From: Actinomadura sp. K4S16 | GTDB taxonomy: Bacteria > Actinomycetota > Actinomycetes > Streptosporangiales > Streptosporangiaceae | Length of the DNA: 64,000 nucleotides | Direction of reading: 5' to 3' | Assembly (NCBI RefSeq): GCF_008327685.1 | Contig: NZ_BDDE01000021.1 | Coordinates: 1 to 64,000, forward strand | Part shown: piece by piece, positions 1-9,613 of the stretch | Layout of the letters: every line of letters begins with the position of its first letter | Position numbering within the stretch: the first letter of the stretch is position 1 | The notes under the pieces: model-generated | What the model was told of the DNA's origin: nothing | Databases searched by the model: none | Seen by the model: only the letters and a program-made list of their open reading frames with translations | Made by a program: the position numbers and the translations under genes

Positions 1-42
1 TGGATCCGCTTTCGCGTTTCCCGCTCCGGGGCGACTCGCCTT

Positions 43-313
43 ACTTTATCGGATCCGTCCGGACTGTCAATTCCGGGCTTCTCCGATACGCCTTTCCAAT
101 CCCGCTTGCGCGGCACCTTCCGGGCGGTGGAGCTATTTCATCAGATCCGGTCCGATTGTCAAAATCGAGCCTTTCCGACCCAACACGACGTTGCAGGCGC
201 GACGAAGCCGCGTCAGCTTGATCGTGGTTGGTTCCCCCGGGCCGGCCGCCGTCAGGCGTCCCGCACTCCCGTGGGGCGAAGTGAACAGTATGCCCAAGAC
301 GAGGGAACGTCAA
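43..313 (-). promoter_or_regulatory. Three tandem minus-strand sigma-70-type promoters (rrn-type leader)
   Basis: Read on the minus strand, three promoters follow one another: TTGACG (308-313) N17 TACTGT (285-290); TTGACA (157-162) N16 TGAAAT (135-140); and TTGACA (65-70) N16 TAAAGT (43-48). The second and third lie in an imperfect 91-bp-spaced direct repeat (46-88 and 137-179). Downstream, bases 40-1 read into GCCCCGGAGCGGGAAACGCG, which resembles the unstructured leader of actinomycete 16S rRNA operons. I infer a strong stable-RNA operon just left of the window. No protein gene is seen in 1-483. Confidence 0.6.
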
Positions 314-483
314 ACCGGCTCGCGCGTGTCAATGGCTCCGGTTCCCCCGCCCGTCCGCGCCGGGACCACTCCGGAGCCGGATCTACCTCGGGTTTTGCCC
401 GGGTTCACCCCACTCGCAGGACTCGAACTTCGCATTCACGCGGCCGATGTCTCTGTTCGGCAACGCCGTCCCTTCGGCGTGGC

Positions 484-831
484 TCAGGACTGGGCCAGGT
501 AGCCGCCGACGAACAGGACCCCCTCGGCGATCACCCAGGCGAAGGCCGCGGCGGTGAGGAGCACGTCCAGCCGGTGCGGCTTGCGCCGGACACCCGGCAT
601 CGACCAGGCGGTCACAGCGACGGCCACGGCGATGAGGGCCACGGGCGCCGAGACCCGCACGGCGTCGTCGAAACCGGCGCCGCATCCCGGGTCGTAGCCC
701 TCGCCCTCACCGCAGAAGGCGGCGTCGCCCCACCCGCCGAGGGCCGAGAAGGCCCAGAGGACGGCCAGCGCGCAGTTCGCGATCGTCGGAATGGCCGGCG
801 AGATCCACCAGCCGCTCGGACGCTCGGACAT
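484..831 (-). CDS. Small three-helix membrane protein, unknown function
   Basis: A 115-residue protein (118 if the GTG at 840 is used) that I do not recognise. It has three hydrophobic stretches, near residues 11-33, 55-75 and 85-112, and a loop with two cysteines (FCGEGEGYDPGCG) between the first and second that could form an extracytoplasmic disulfide. The ATG at 831 was chosen because it directly precedes the polar start SERPSG; no clear ribosome binding site distinguishes the two starts. It lies 69 nt downstream of the LURP-one gene on the same strand, so the two may be cotranscribed. Confidence 0.55.
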   Translation of the reverse strand: MSERPSGWWISPAIPTIANCALAVLWAFSALGGWGDAAFCGEGEGYDPGCGAGFDDAVRVSAPVALIAVAVAVTAWSMPGVRRKPHRLDVLLTAAAFAWVIAEGVLFVGGYLAQS

Positions 832-900
832 GGCCTGCACGCACGGAACGTACCTCGCTTCGCGGCGGCCGGGAACCCCCGCCGGGCGGCCGCCGCCGGG

Positions 901-1491
901 TTAGGTGATCTCTTTGGCCTCGTGCAGGTTCATGTCCATGACGATGGCCGTCATGACCGCCATCGTCCGCAGCGGCTCCCGGACGGGGTCGGTGATCTCC
1001 ACCGCGTACTTGTCGGCCGTCGTCAGCAGGTGCGTGGCGAGCCCCGCCCACTTCTTGCGCACGTGCGCCACCTTGCCGCCGTCGGGGTCCTTCACCTCGA
1101 AGTTGTTGCGCGGCACGTCCACCTCGACCGTGCCGATGTGCGTCCCGCCGTCGTCGTAGATGACGTAGCGGCGGCCCACCCTTTCGGTGACGAACGAACC
1201 GACCCGCTCCCCGTCCGGCCGGAGGACCTCGGTGTACTCCCGGCCGGCCTGCTTGTCCACGACGTACAGCGGTTCGCCGTCGGGCGTCGTCAGCAGGACG
1301 GCCCGGGCATCGAGGTTCGACTTGCCGGGGAACAGGCCGCGCATGACCGCCGAGTCGCCGTGGTCCTCGGTCGGCGCCGCGATGGCGAGGACGGTCCCGT
1401 CGCCGTCCAGCACCTTGTACCGCGACTTGGCGAACGGTCCCCTGCGAGGCTGTTCGACCCTGAGCACCGGGGAGCTGAACACTTCGCTCAC
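901..1491 (-). CDS. LURP-one/phospholipid scramblase-related protein
   Basis: A 196-residue protein of the LURP-one-related/scramblase-like beta-barrel family, common in actinomycetes with no settled role. Visible signatures are the opening VLRVEQPRR, the repeated strands around KSRYKVLDGDGTVL and the C-terminal helix typical of the family (TADKYAVEITDPVREPL, then MTAIVMDMNLHE). The GTG at 1491 is preferred because AGGAGA lies 4-5 nt upstream; an in-frame start at 1533 would add 14 residues without such a site. No signal peptide is seen, so it should be cytosolic. Membrane lipid binding is only an inference from the family. Confidence 0.75.
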   Translation of the reverse strand: MSEVFSSPVLRVEQPRRGPFAKSRYKVLDGDGTVLAIAAPTEDHGDSAVMRGLFPGKSNLDARAVLLTTPDGEPLYVVDKQAGREYTEVLRPDGERVGSFVTERVGRRYVIYDDGGTHIGTVEVDVPRNNFEVKDPDGGKVAHVRKKWAGLATHLLTTADKYAVEITDPVREPLRTMAVMTAIVMDMNLHEAKEIT

Positions 1492-1821
1492 GCGTTCTCC
1501 TGCCTCATCGGCCGCATCGGCGACCGCCCTCACTGTTCACCTTGCCGGCGTGCCCGCACCCTCCGCGGCATGCCTTCCAAGCGGCGATCCTGCCAACGGC
1601 AGGCCCCCAGGGGAAGCACTTTCCGCGCCCGGCCAGGCCCACCGCACCCGCCGCCCCGCGTTCCCGGCCCACTGACCTGCGGCGGTGCGGACGAGGTGAC
1701 CGTCTGAGGAACATTCTTCTTTCGCCCCGGCGGCACCCGGCCATCGCCGCGGACATCCACGCCGGGATCTCCACCCTCCCGATGGCGTCCACCCCGCCCG
1801 GCTTCGGCCCCATGGCACGCC
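1492..1821. other. Intergenic region without a convincing gene
   Basis: About 330 nt between the LURP-one gene and the groEL terminator. Several overlapping frames stay open because of high GC, but none has a family motif, a ribosome binding site or a consistent coding pattern. It should contain the promoter of the LURP-one gene. Confidence 0.5.
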
Positions 1822-1855
1822 AAAAGGGGCGGTCCCCGAAGGAACCGCCCCTTTC
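1822..1855 (-). terminator. Rho-independent terminator of groL
   Basis: Perfect inverted repeat AAAGGGGCGGT (1823-1833) / ACCGCCCCTTT (1844-1854) with a 10-nt loop, 33 nt past the groL stop. Read on the minus strand it is followed by a short T run. Confidence 0.85.
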
Positions 1856-1888
1856 ACTCACACCCGCAGGCGCGACGTGAGGACCCGA

Positions 1889-3517
<1,629 letters not shown>

Positions 3518-3666
3518 AGGCTCCAGTCCTCCCGGAACAAGGTGGCTTAGACGGATCGAGCCGACGCCCGCGACGGACGGCCCCGCCGACGACTTCCATT
3601 CCGCCGCCGGCCTGAGGCCTCATCGCCCCGACCCATGACTGTGTGAAGTTGTCACTCTCCACAGCA

Positions 3667-3709
3667 GAGTGCCAATGTTTGTTTAGCACTCTACCCCGTC
3701 GAGTGCAAG
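3667..3709 (-). promoter_or_regulatory. CIRCE operator with an extra half-site over the groL promoter
   Basis: TTAGCACTC (3683-3691) N9 GAGTGCAAG (3701-3709) matches the CIRCE element bound by HrcA. A further half-site, GAGTGCCAA (3667-3675), pairs with the central TTAGCACTC across 7 nt, giving three alternating half-sites. On the minus strand TTGCAC (3703-3708) N17 TAAACA (3680-3685) forms a promoter embedded in the operator, so HrcA binding would block RNA polymerase directly. Confidence 0.85.
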
Positions 3710-4367
3710 CGCCACACATCCTCGCCCGAAGGTGTCACCCCGGCGTCCCGAACCCGCCCTGACCAGCGGTGGGACCGCGGGCGCGCGTCCGTCACCCGTG
3801 CAGGATCGCGGCACTCCTCACGATGGCCGTCATGCCGAGGATCAGCGCGGGAGCCGCAGGCTCCTGGCCTGTCACTCGACCGTGGCACTGCCGAGGGCCG
3901 CGTGCCGGGGAGCAGCGGCGTCAGCGCGCACTCAGGAGCGGGGCAGCGGCAACCAACGTCTCACTGATCGGTGAGGCCGCCGCGAGCGCGGCCGAACCGG
4001 GGCGCCAGGAAATGACCACTTCGGGTGCCGTGGCCGAACGGTGGCGCCGCTCTGGTCGACGGCGGCCGAGGGGGCCATTTAATCGGAGAAAATGCGTGCG
4101 GACGATTTTAGGAGGACCTTGCCCGTTGCGTCCGCTGATGCCGTTCCGGGGGAATGCGGCGGCGTTTGCGGCGGCCCGATCGCCTGTGCTTGCCGCGGCC
4201 CAGCGGGCCGCTTTCGTGGAGTTCGGCGCGCGGCGAGGATTTTCTTCTCGGCCCAGGCGAAGGGCCGCCGCAAACGGTCCGGACATGGGTGGCCGCTCCG
4301 GCTTCGATGCGTGACCGGGCCGGAGCGGCCGTGGTGCTTCGGGTGCTCTCGCAGGAATCGCGGTCCG
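3710..4367. other. Intergenic region without a convincing gene
   Basis: About 660 nt between the groL promoter and the end of the secreted-protein gene. Open frames exist on both strands but they encode Arg/Ala-rich sequence with no motif or ribosome binding site. In Streptomyces the equivalent position, as I recall it, holds a cold-shock protein gene; no cold-shock sequence is present here. Confidence 0.5.
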
Positions 4368-5351
4368 CTACTTGGCGGACTCCTGCTCGGGGCCCGCCAC
4401 CGCGTTGATCACGGTGTTGCGCTTACCGCCGTGGATGTGGCTGTTGATGTCGCCGGTCATCGTCGCGCTGTTCCCGGCGAAGACCAGCGAGTGGGGCGAC
4501 TTGGTGAGGTTGGTGAACACCGCGTCGCCGGAGCCGTTCTCACCCACGAGGACGTGGCCGTTCTGACCGACGGCCGCCTTCTCGGCCGCGTGGATGTCCA
4601 CCGACCGGGGCTCCGGCCTGTCGGCCCGCCGCTGCGCCATCTGCGGAGCGGCGTCGGCCTGCTGCTGCTCCGGAGCGTTCTGCTGGGCCTCCTGCTCAGG
4701 CGCGGCCTGCTGCGCGTCCTGCTGCGGGGCGGCCTGCTGCGCGTCCTGCTCAGGCGCGGCCTGCTGCGCGTCCTGCTGCTGCGCGGCCATCTCCGCGTCC
4801 TGCTGCGGGGCGGCCTGCTGCGCGTCCTGCTCAGGCGCGGCCTGCTGGGCGTCCTGCTCGGGCGCGGCCTGCTGCGCGTCCTGCTGCTGCGCGGCCTGCT
4901 GGGCGTCCTGCTCCGGAGCGGCCTGCAGCGACTCCTGCTGCGGAGCCGCCTCCTGCTGCGGAGCGGCCTGCTGCTGCGGAGCCGCCTGCTGCTGCGGGGC
5001 GGCCTCCTCGTGCTCGGCGGCCTTGGCCAGGGCGACCTTGGTCGCCTCCTCCTCGGCGCCCTCGACGCCGGTGACGGCCGTGTTGTGCTTCCCGCCGTGG
5101 AGCTTCGTGGTGATGTTACCGGTCTTCACCGGCTTGTTCCCGATCGCCGTCGCGGCCTTGGGAGACCGGATGATGTCGGTGTACATCAGGTCGCCCGGAC
5201 CGTGCTCACTGACGTACGTCGGGCCGTTGTGCCCGAGGTACGCCTTCTCCACGGAGTAGAAGTTGATGTCGGCCATGGCCGAGGGAGCCGCGAGGACGGC
5301 CGCCCCCATCGTTATCCCGGTCACGGCCATCGTGCGCAAAATGCGCTTCAT
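4368..5351 (-). CDS. Secreted protein with two homologous HGGK-NT domains and a Gln/Ala-rich repeat linker
   Basis: A 327-residue exported protein that I cannot assign to a family. Residues 1-27 are a clear signal peptide ending AAPSAMA. Residues 28-98 and 249-327 are copies of one domain sharing EKAxxGxNG, then VxExGxGD, SPxxxxxxGN, TGxI and HGGKxNT. Between them lie about 150 residues of low-complexity repeats built from QQDAQQAAPE. AGGAAAGGC precedes the ATG at 5351; an earlier in-frame start has no signal-peptide logic. The layout resembles a cell-surface linker protein with a sticky domain at each end. It is not a chaplin or rodlin by sequence. Function unknown. Confidence 0.85.
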   Translation of the reverse strand: MKRILRTMAVTGITMGAAVLAAPSAMADINFYSVEKAYLGHNGPTYVSEHGPGDLMYTDIIRSPKAATAIGNKPVKTGNITTKLHGGKHNTAVTGVEGAEEEATKVALAKAAEHEEAAPQQQAAPQQQAAPQQEAAPQQESLQAAPEQDAQQAAQQQDAQQAAPEQDAQQAAPEQDAQQAAPQQDAEMAAQQQDAQQAAPEQDAQQAAPQQDAQQAAPEQEAQQNAPEQQQADAAPQMAQRRADRPEPRSVDIHAAEKAAVGQNGHVLVGENGSGDAVFTNLTKSPHSLVFAGNSATMTGDINSHIHGGKRNTVINAVAGPEQESAK

Positions 5352-5601
5352 GCCTTTCCTCACTCTCGTATGCCGATCGGCGCCCCAGGGAGCGCCACTC
5401 CGGGAACAATCTTCCAGGGCGTGACCAGCGAGAAAACCAAGTGCCGGAGAGGCGATGATCAAGATCCGAGACGGGAATCCGACGCTCGCTAAAGCTTGAT
5501 CCATGCGCGTTTAGCCGGACCGCGCGAACAGCCGCCCAATTCGGTATCCACCGGGGCATCCGCGTTCCGAAGAATCGCGAATTCGCCGCCCGTGCACGGA
5601 A

Positions 5602-5633
5602 AAGCCCCGGCACGATGGGACGTGCCGGGGCTT
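5602..5633 (-). terminator. Rho-independent terminator after the sulfur carrier gene
   Basis: Perfect 13-bp stem AAGCCCCGGCACG / CGTGCCGGGGCTT with a 6-nt loop, 14 nt after the stop of the sulfur carrier gene, followed by TT on the minus strand. It ends the two-gene riboswitch-controlled unit. Confidence 0.88.
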
Positions 5634-5647
5634 GGGCGGGGACTGTG

Positions 5648-5926
5648 TCAGCCGCCCGCCACCGCGGGGATGATGGAGATCTGGGCGCCTTCGGGCGTCG
5701 GGGTGTCGAGGCCCTCGGCGAAGCGGACGTCCTCATCGCCGACGTAGACGTTCACGAACCGGCGGATCTTGCCCGCGTCGTCCAGGATGCGGGCGGAGAT
5801 GCCGGAGTAGCTGGCCTCCAGGTCGGCGACGACCGCGCGCAGGGTGGCACCCTCGGCCTTCACCTCGGACTCGCCACCGGTGTAGGTCCGCAGGATCGTC
5901 GGGATACGGACGGACACGCTGCTCAT
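5648..5926 (-). CDS. MoaD/ThiS-family ubiquitin-like sulfur carrier protein
   Basis: A 92-residue beta-grasp protein ending in AVAGG. The exposed Gly-Gly tail is what such proteins need to be adenylated and turned into a thiocarboxylate that donates sulfide. The start has a good site, GAAGGAG, 5 nt before the ATG, and the gene lies 15 nt after the threonine-synthase-like gene, so both come from one transcript under the SAM riboswitch. This suggests sulfide delivery for homocysteine synthesis, as in the HcyS system of Wolinella, rather than molybdopterin or thiamine synthesis. No moa or thi genes are nearby. The assignment to methionine synthesis is inference from context. Confidence 0.88.
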   Translation of the reverse strand: MSSVSVRIPTILRTYTGGESEVKAEGATLRAVVADLEASYSGISARILDDAGKIRRFVNVYVGDEDVRFAEGLDTPTPEGAQISIIPAVAGG

Positions 5927-5941
5927 GCTGCTCCTTCGTTC

Positions 5942-7186
5942 TCAGGCGAGGCCCGCGGCGCGGAACGCCTCCAGCGACGGGGCGATGTTCGCCGACGGCG
6001 CGACGACCGGGGCGACGGCGTCCAGGGTCTTCAGACCGTCCCCGGAGTTGATGATCACGGTCTCGGCGCCCGGGTCGAGGGCGCCGGTCTCGACGAGCTT
6101 GCGGAGGGTCGCGACGGTGACGCCGCCGGCGGTCTCGCCGAAGACGCCCTCGGTGCGGGCGAGGAGCCGGATGCCCTCGACGACCTGCTCGTCGGTGACG
6201 TCCTCGACGGCGCCGCCGGTGCGGCGGGTCACGTCCAGGACGTAGGGGCCGTCGGCCGGGTTGCCGATCGCGAGGGACTTGGCGATCGTGTCGGGCTTCA
6301 CCGGGCGGATGACGTCGTGGCCCGCCTTGAACGCGGTGGCGACCGGGCCGCACCCGGCGGCCTGGGCGCCGAAGACGCGGTACGGCTTGTCCTCCACCAG
6401 CCCCAGCTTGATCAGTTCCTGGAACGCCTTGTCGATCTTGGTGAGCTGGGAGCCGGACGCGACCGGCACGACGATCTGGTCCGGCAGCCGCCAGCCGAGC
6501 TGCTCGGCGATCTCGTAGCCGAGCGTCTTGGAGCCCTCGGCGTAGTAGGGGCGGACGTTGACGTTGACGAACGCCCAGTCGTCCTGCTCCCCGGCGATCT
6601 CGGACGCGAGCCGGTTGACGTCGTCGTAGTTGCCGTCGACCGTCACGAACGTCCCGCCGTACACGGCCGTCGTGATGATCTTCTGGGACTCGAGGTTCGA
6701 GGGGACGAACACCGCGCTGCGGATCCCGGCGCGAGCGGCCGCGGCGGCGACCGCGTTGGCGAGGTTCCCGGTGGACGGGCAGGCCAGCACCTTGAACCCG
6801 AGCTCGCGGGCGGCGGCGAGCGCGACGGCGACGACGCGGTCCTTGAACGAGTGGGTCGGGTTCCCGCTGTCGTCCTTCACCCACAGGCTCTGCAGGCCGA
6901 GGCTCTCCGCGAGGTTGTCGGCGCGGACGAGGCGGGTCAGGCCCGGCTCGGTGTTCGGGGTGTCGGCGACGTTGGCCGGGACTGGCAGCAGCCCGCGGTA
7001 GCGCCAGATGTTCCGCGGCCCGGACTCGATCGCGTCCCGGGTGACGCCCTGGAAGTCATAGGCGATCTCCAGGGGCCCGAAACACTCCTCGCAGGCGTAG
7101 AAGGGCCCGAGGTCGCGGGACGAGCCGCATTCGCGGCAGACGAGAGCGGTAGCCGGTCCGAGGTCTGTGGCAGGCGTGAGTGCCAT
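5942..7186 (-). CDS. thrC: Threonine-synthase-family PLP enzyme, probably a MetM-type homocysteine synthase
   Basis: A 414-residue fold-type II PLP enzyme. The N-terminus carries a zinc-ribbon CxxC pair (C17/C20 and C32/C35), and Lys115 in NPTHSFKDR is the Schiff-base lysine. Family members convert O-phosphohomoserine to threonine. Here the gene sits behind a SAM-I riboswitch and is followed by a sulfur carrier with a Gly-Gly end. Both point to O-phosphohomoserine plus carrier-bound sulfide giving homocysteine; I recall a threonine-synthase homologue, MetM, with that role in Streptomyces. Plain threonine synthase remains possible. GGGGAG and AAGG lie 10-16 nt before the ATG, partly inside riboswitch helix P1. 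Confidence 0.88.
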   Translation of the reverse strand: MALTPATDLGPATALVCRECGSSRDLGPFYACEECFGPLEIAYDFQGVTRDAIESGPRNIWRYRGLLPVPANVADTPNTEPGLTRLVRADNLAESLGLQSLWVKDDSGNPTHSFKDRVVAVALAAARELGFKVLACPSTGNLANAVAAAAARAGIRSAVFVPSNLESQKIITTAVYGGTFVTVDGNYDDVNRLASEIAGEQDDWAFVNVNVRPYYAEGSKTLGYEIAEQLGWRLPDQIVVPVASGSQLTKIDKAFQELIKLGLVEDKPYRVFGAQAAGCGPVATAFKAGHDVIRPVKPDTIAKSLAIGNPADGPYVLDVTRRTGGAVEDVTDEQVVEGIRLLARTEGVFGETAGGVTVATLRKLVETGALDPGAETVIINSGDGLKTLDAVAPVVAPSANIAPSLEAFRAAGLA

Positions 7187-7204
7187 GAGGGCGAGGCCTT
7201 TCTC

Positions 7205-7342
7205 CCCATCTTCCCTGCGCCACCTTGGTCGCAGGCCGGAGTTGGCACCATCTCCCGGCCGGCCTTCGCAGGATCGCGACGCGCCTCAGCCGGGTGGTTG
7301 CCGGGGCTTCGCAGGGCCGGTCCCTCCACCCCTCTGGATGAG
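7205..7342 (-). promoter_or_regulatory. SAM-I (S-box) riboswitch
   Basis: On the minus strand the segment reads CTCATCC-AGAG-GGGTGGAGGGA, then CCGGCCCTGCGAAGCCCCGGC-AACC, then GGTGCCAACTCC, and closes with GATGGG. These are the conserved P1, kink-turn/P2, P3 junction and P4 blocks of the SAM-I class. The 3' side of P1 overlaps the GGGGAG sequence in front of the downstream start codon, which suggests that bound SAM blocks translation; no obvious terminator hairpin lies between riboswitch and gene. Confidence 0.9.
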
Positions 7343-7439
7343 CGTTATGAAGTTGTCGATCACGAGCGCTATGAACTCGTATGCGTGACTTTACATGAAC
7401 TGACCGGATGCCAGACAGGCGGGTCCAGGGATTGAGACG

Positions 7440-8375
7440 TTACCCGGCGGGGCTCTTGATCACGCGTTGGGTCGGGTCGAGGAACACGTGCTTGACGATC
7501 GGGACGCACTCCCGGAGCCGCCGGTCGATCTCCCCGGCGACGTCCTCGGCCTCGTCGGCGCTGATGGCGTCGGAGAAGTGGACCTTGGCCGCGACGAGGA
7601 TCTGCTCGGGGCCGAAGTGCATGGTGAGCAGCTCGTCCACGCCGGTCACGCCCCGCGCGCCGAGGATCTCGGCGCGGATCGTGCGCTGCGCCTCGGGGTC
7701 GGCGGCCTGGCCGATGAGCAGGCCCACGCTCTCGCGGCCGATCCCGAAGGCGAGGACGACGAGGAGCAGTCCGATGAGGACGGACGCGAGCCCGTCCCAG
7801 AACTCCGAGCCGGTGATCTGGCGCATCGCGAGCCCGCCTGCGGCGAGGGCCAGACCGACCATCGCCGCGGTGTCCTCGAACAGCGCGGTCTTGAACGTCA
7901 CGTCGGGCGACTTGCGGACGTGCTCGACGAGGTCGCGGTCGTTCTCGCGCGTCTCCTTCCTGGCCTGGTAGAAGGCGCGGATCCAGGACGTCCCCTCCAG
8001 CACCGCGCCGAGGGCGAGGACGGCGTAGGCGAGCCACACCGTCGTCCCCGTGCCGCCGTGGCCCGTCATGGTCAGGACGCCCTCGAAGATCGAGAACCCC
8101 GCGCCGGCCACGAAGATGCCGAACGCGGCGAGCAGCGACCACACGTACCGCTCGTTGCCGTAGCCGAAGGGGTGGCGCTTGTCGGGGGGCCGCTCGCTGC
8201 GCCGGAGCGAGGCGAAGAGGAAGCCCTGGTTGAGGGTGTCCGCCACCGAGTGCGCGCTTTCCGCGAGCATGGCGCTGGACCCGGCCAGCAGGCCGGCGAC
8301 CAGCTTCGTGATCGCGAGGATGAGGTTCGCGGCACCGGCGACGAGCACGGTTTTCGTCGTCTCGGACTTGCTCAT
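7440..8375 (-). CDS. Cation diffusion facilitator (CDF) metal transporter
   Basis: A 311-residue inner-membrane antiporter of the CDF family, exporting zinc or another divalent metal in exchange for protons. The metal-site motif HxxxD (H42, D46) is present in TM2 (AESAHSVADTLNQ), with its TM5 partner around FEDTAAMVGLA. Six helices are followed by a cytosolic domain from about residue 205 (RTIRAEILGARGVTGVDELL) ending in the HVFLDP strand. The ATG at 8375 matches the family N-terminus; the frame stays open upstream only because it runs through transposon remnants. Metal specificity cannot be read from the sequence. Confidence 0.9.
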   Translation of the reverse strand: MSKSETTKTVLVAGAANLILAITKLVAGLLAGSSAMLAESAHSVADTLNQGFLFASLRRSERPPDKRHPFGYGNERYVWSLLAAFGIFVAGAGFSIFEGVLTMTGHGGTGTTVWLAYAVLALGAVLEGTSWIRAFYQARKETRENDRDLVEHVRKSPDVTFKTALFEDTAAMVGLALAAGGLAMRQITGSEFWDGLASVLIGLLLVVLAFGIGRESVGLLIGQAADPEAQRTIRAEILGARGVTGVDELLTMHFGPEQILVAAKVHFSDAISADEAEDVAGEIDRRLRECVPIVKHVFLDPTQRVIKSPAG

Positions 8376-8529
8376 GGCGACCGGGTACCCCCTGGGAGAA
8401 TGACTAACCGGGCGAAACGGGCGGCAGCGCGGGCGATGCGGGCTACCGGAATGCGGGCCAGTGCTCCGGTCTTCAGGCCGGGGGTGAAGGCCCGCGCTGG
8501 GAGGGGCGCCAAGGCCCGGGCAGTGCACG

Positions 8530-8664
8530 TCCCGCATGATCGCTCCATCCGGGCCAGGTACCGGTCGGCGAACACCTGTGCCGGAACCTCGTTACGAAGA
8601 CCAGGTGGACGTGCATCGCAACGACGCGGTCTCTGTCGGTGCGTATGCCTTCGGGTTCGGTCAT
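8530..8664 (-). pseudogene. tnpA (IS200/IS605 Y1 transposase) N-terminal remnant
   Basis: The minus strand encodes DRDRVVAMHVHLVFVTRFRH, then continues in another frame with VFADRYLARMER and in a third with IMRDVHCP. Together these match the first 45 or so residues of IS200-type TnpA. The catalytic HUH and Tyr region is missing. It lies head-to-head with the tnpB remnant, the divergent arrangement of IS605-type elements. Confidence 0.75.
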
Positions 8665-8683
8665 GGACCGGTACGGTGCGGGT

Positions 8684-9613
8684 GTGCAGTTACGTTACAA
8701 CTACCGTATGTATCCAACGCCTGGTCAGCAGATCGAGCTGGCGAGGGCGTTCGGGTGCGCACGGGTGGTGTTCAACGACGGGCTGCGCGCACGGCAGCAG
8801 GCCCGCGAGCAGGGCTTGCCGTACATCTCGGACGCCGAGTTGTCCAAGCGGATCATCACGCAGGCCAAGGCGACCCCGGAACGGGCGTGGCTGGGCGAGG
8901 TGTCGTCGGTGGCCCCGCCCCGGTACCGCTCGCGCAAGGACAACCGGCAGGCGATCAGGTTCACCAGGAACTCCCGCTTCAAGGTCCTCGACAACGGCCG
9001 CCTGCGGTTGCCGAAGATCGGGGATCTGGCTGTCCGCTGGTCGCGCGGCCCTGCCCCCGGCCCGTCGAGCGTGGTGATCATCAAGGATGCGGCCGGGCGG
9101 TATTTCGCCTCGTTCGTGGTGCAGGTGACCGACGAGCCGTTGCCGACGGTGGAGTCGGAGGTGGGCATCGATCTGGGTCTGAGGCACTTCGCGGTGCTGT
9201 CGGACGGCACGAAGGTGGCCGCGCCGAAGTTCCTGCGGCGCGCCGCCCGCAAGCTCAAGCGGCTGCAACAAGCCCTCGCGCGCAAGCAGCGCGGGAGCCA
9301 GAACCGCAAGAAGGCCGTCGTCAAGGTCGCCCGCGCCCATGCGCGGGTGGCCGACACCCGGCGGGACTGGCAGCACAAGCTCTCGACGCAGATCATCCGC
9401 GAGAACCAAGCGGTGTACGCCGAGGACCTGTGCGTGACCGGTCTGGGCCGGACCCGGCTGGCCAGGAATATCAGGGCCGCTGGACAGGAGGACCTCAACG
9501 CCCGTGGAGCGCACGTAAGACCGGGACTCGTCCCGGCAGCGCACAACGAAGCGGGAACCCACCCGGACGCCGTGCATTCCACGCGCAGCGTGGAGGGAAT
9601 CTCCGTCCCTTAG
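8684..9613 (+). pseudogene. tnpB (RuvC-like RNA-guided nuclease) with two in-frame deletions
   Basis: A 309-residue product that begins like TnpB (VQLRYNYRMYPTPGQQ) and keeps the RuvC-I Asp in GIDLGLRHFAVLSDG and the RuvC-II Glu in VYAEDLCVTGLGRTRLARN. Two parts are missing although the frame is open. After AWLGEVSSV the text jumps to PPRYRSRKDN, losing roughly 30 residues that family members have there. After TRLARN it jumps to IRAAGQEDLNARGAHVRPG, removing the zinc finger and the RuvC-III Asp region. Without the third acidic residue it cannot be an active nuclease. Start could also be the ATG at 8663. Confidence 0.85.

Noticed and set aside
106..1707. Very long open frame on the plus strand
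   Set aside because: Antisense to the two minus-strand genes, Arg/Gly/Pro-rich, no motif; a GC-driven shadow.
3921..4286. Small gene upstream of groL
   Set aside because: No ribosome binding site, no motif and Ala/Arg-rich composition in several frames.
4368..5351. Chaplin or rodlin
   Set aside because: No chaplin signature with its Cys pair and no rodlin sequence; the repeated domain is different.
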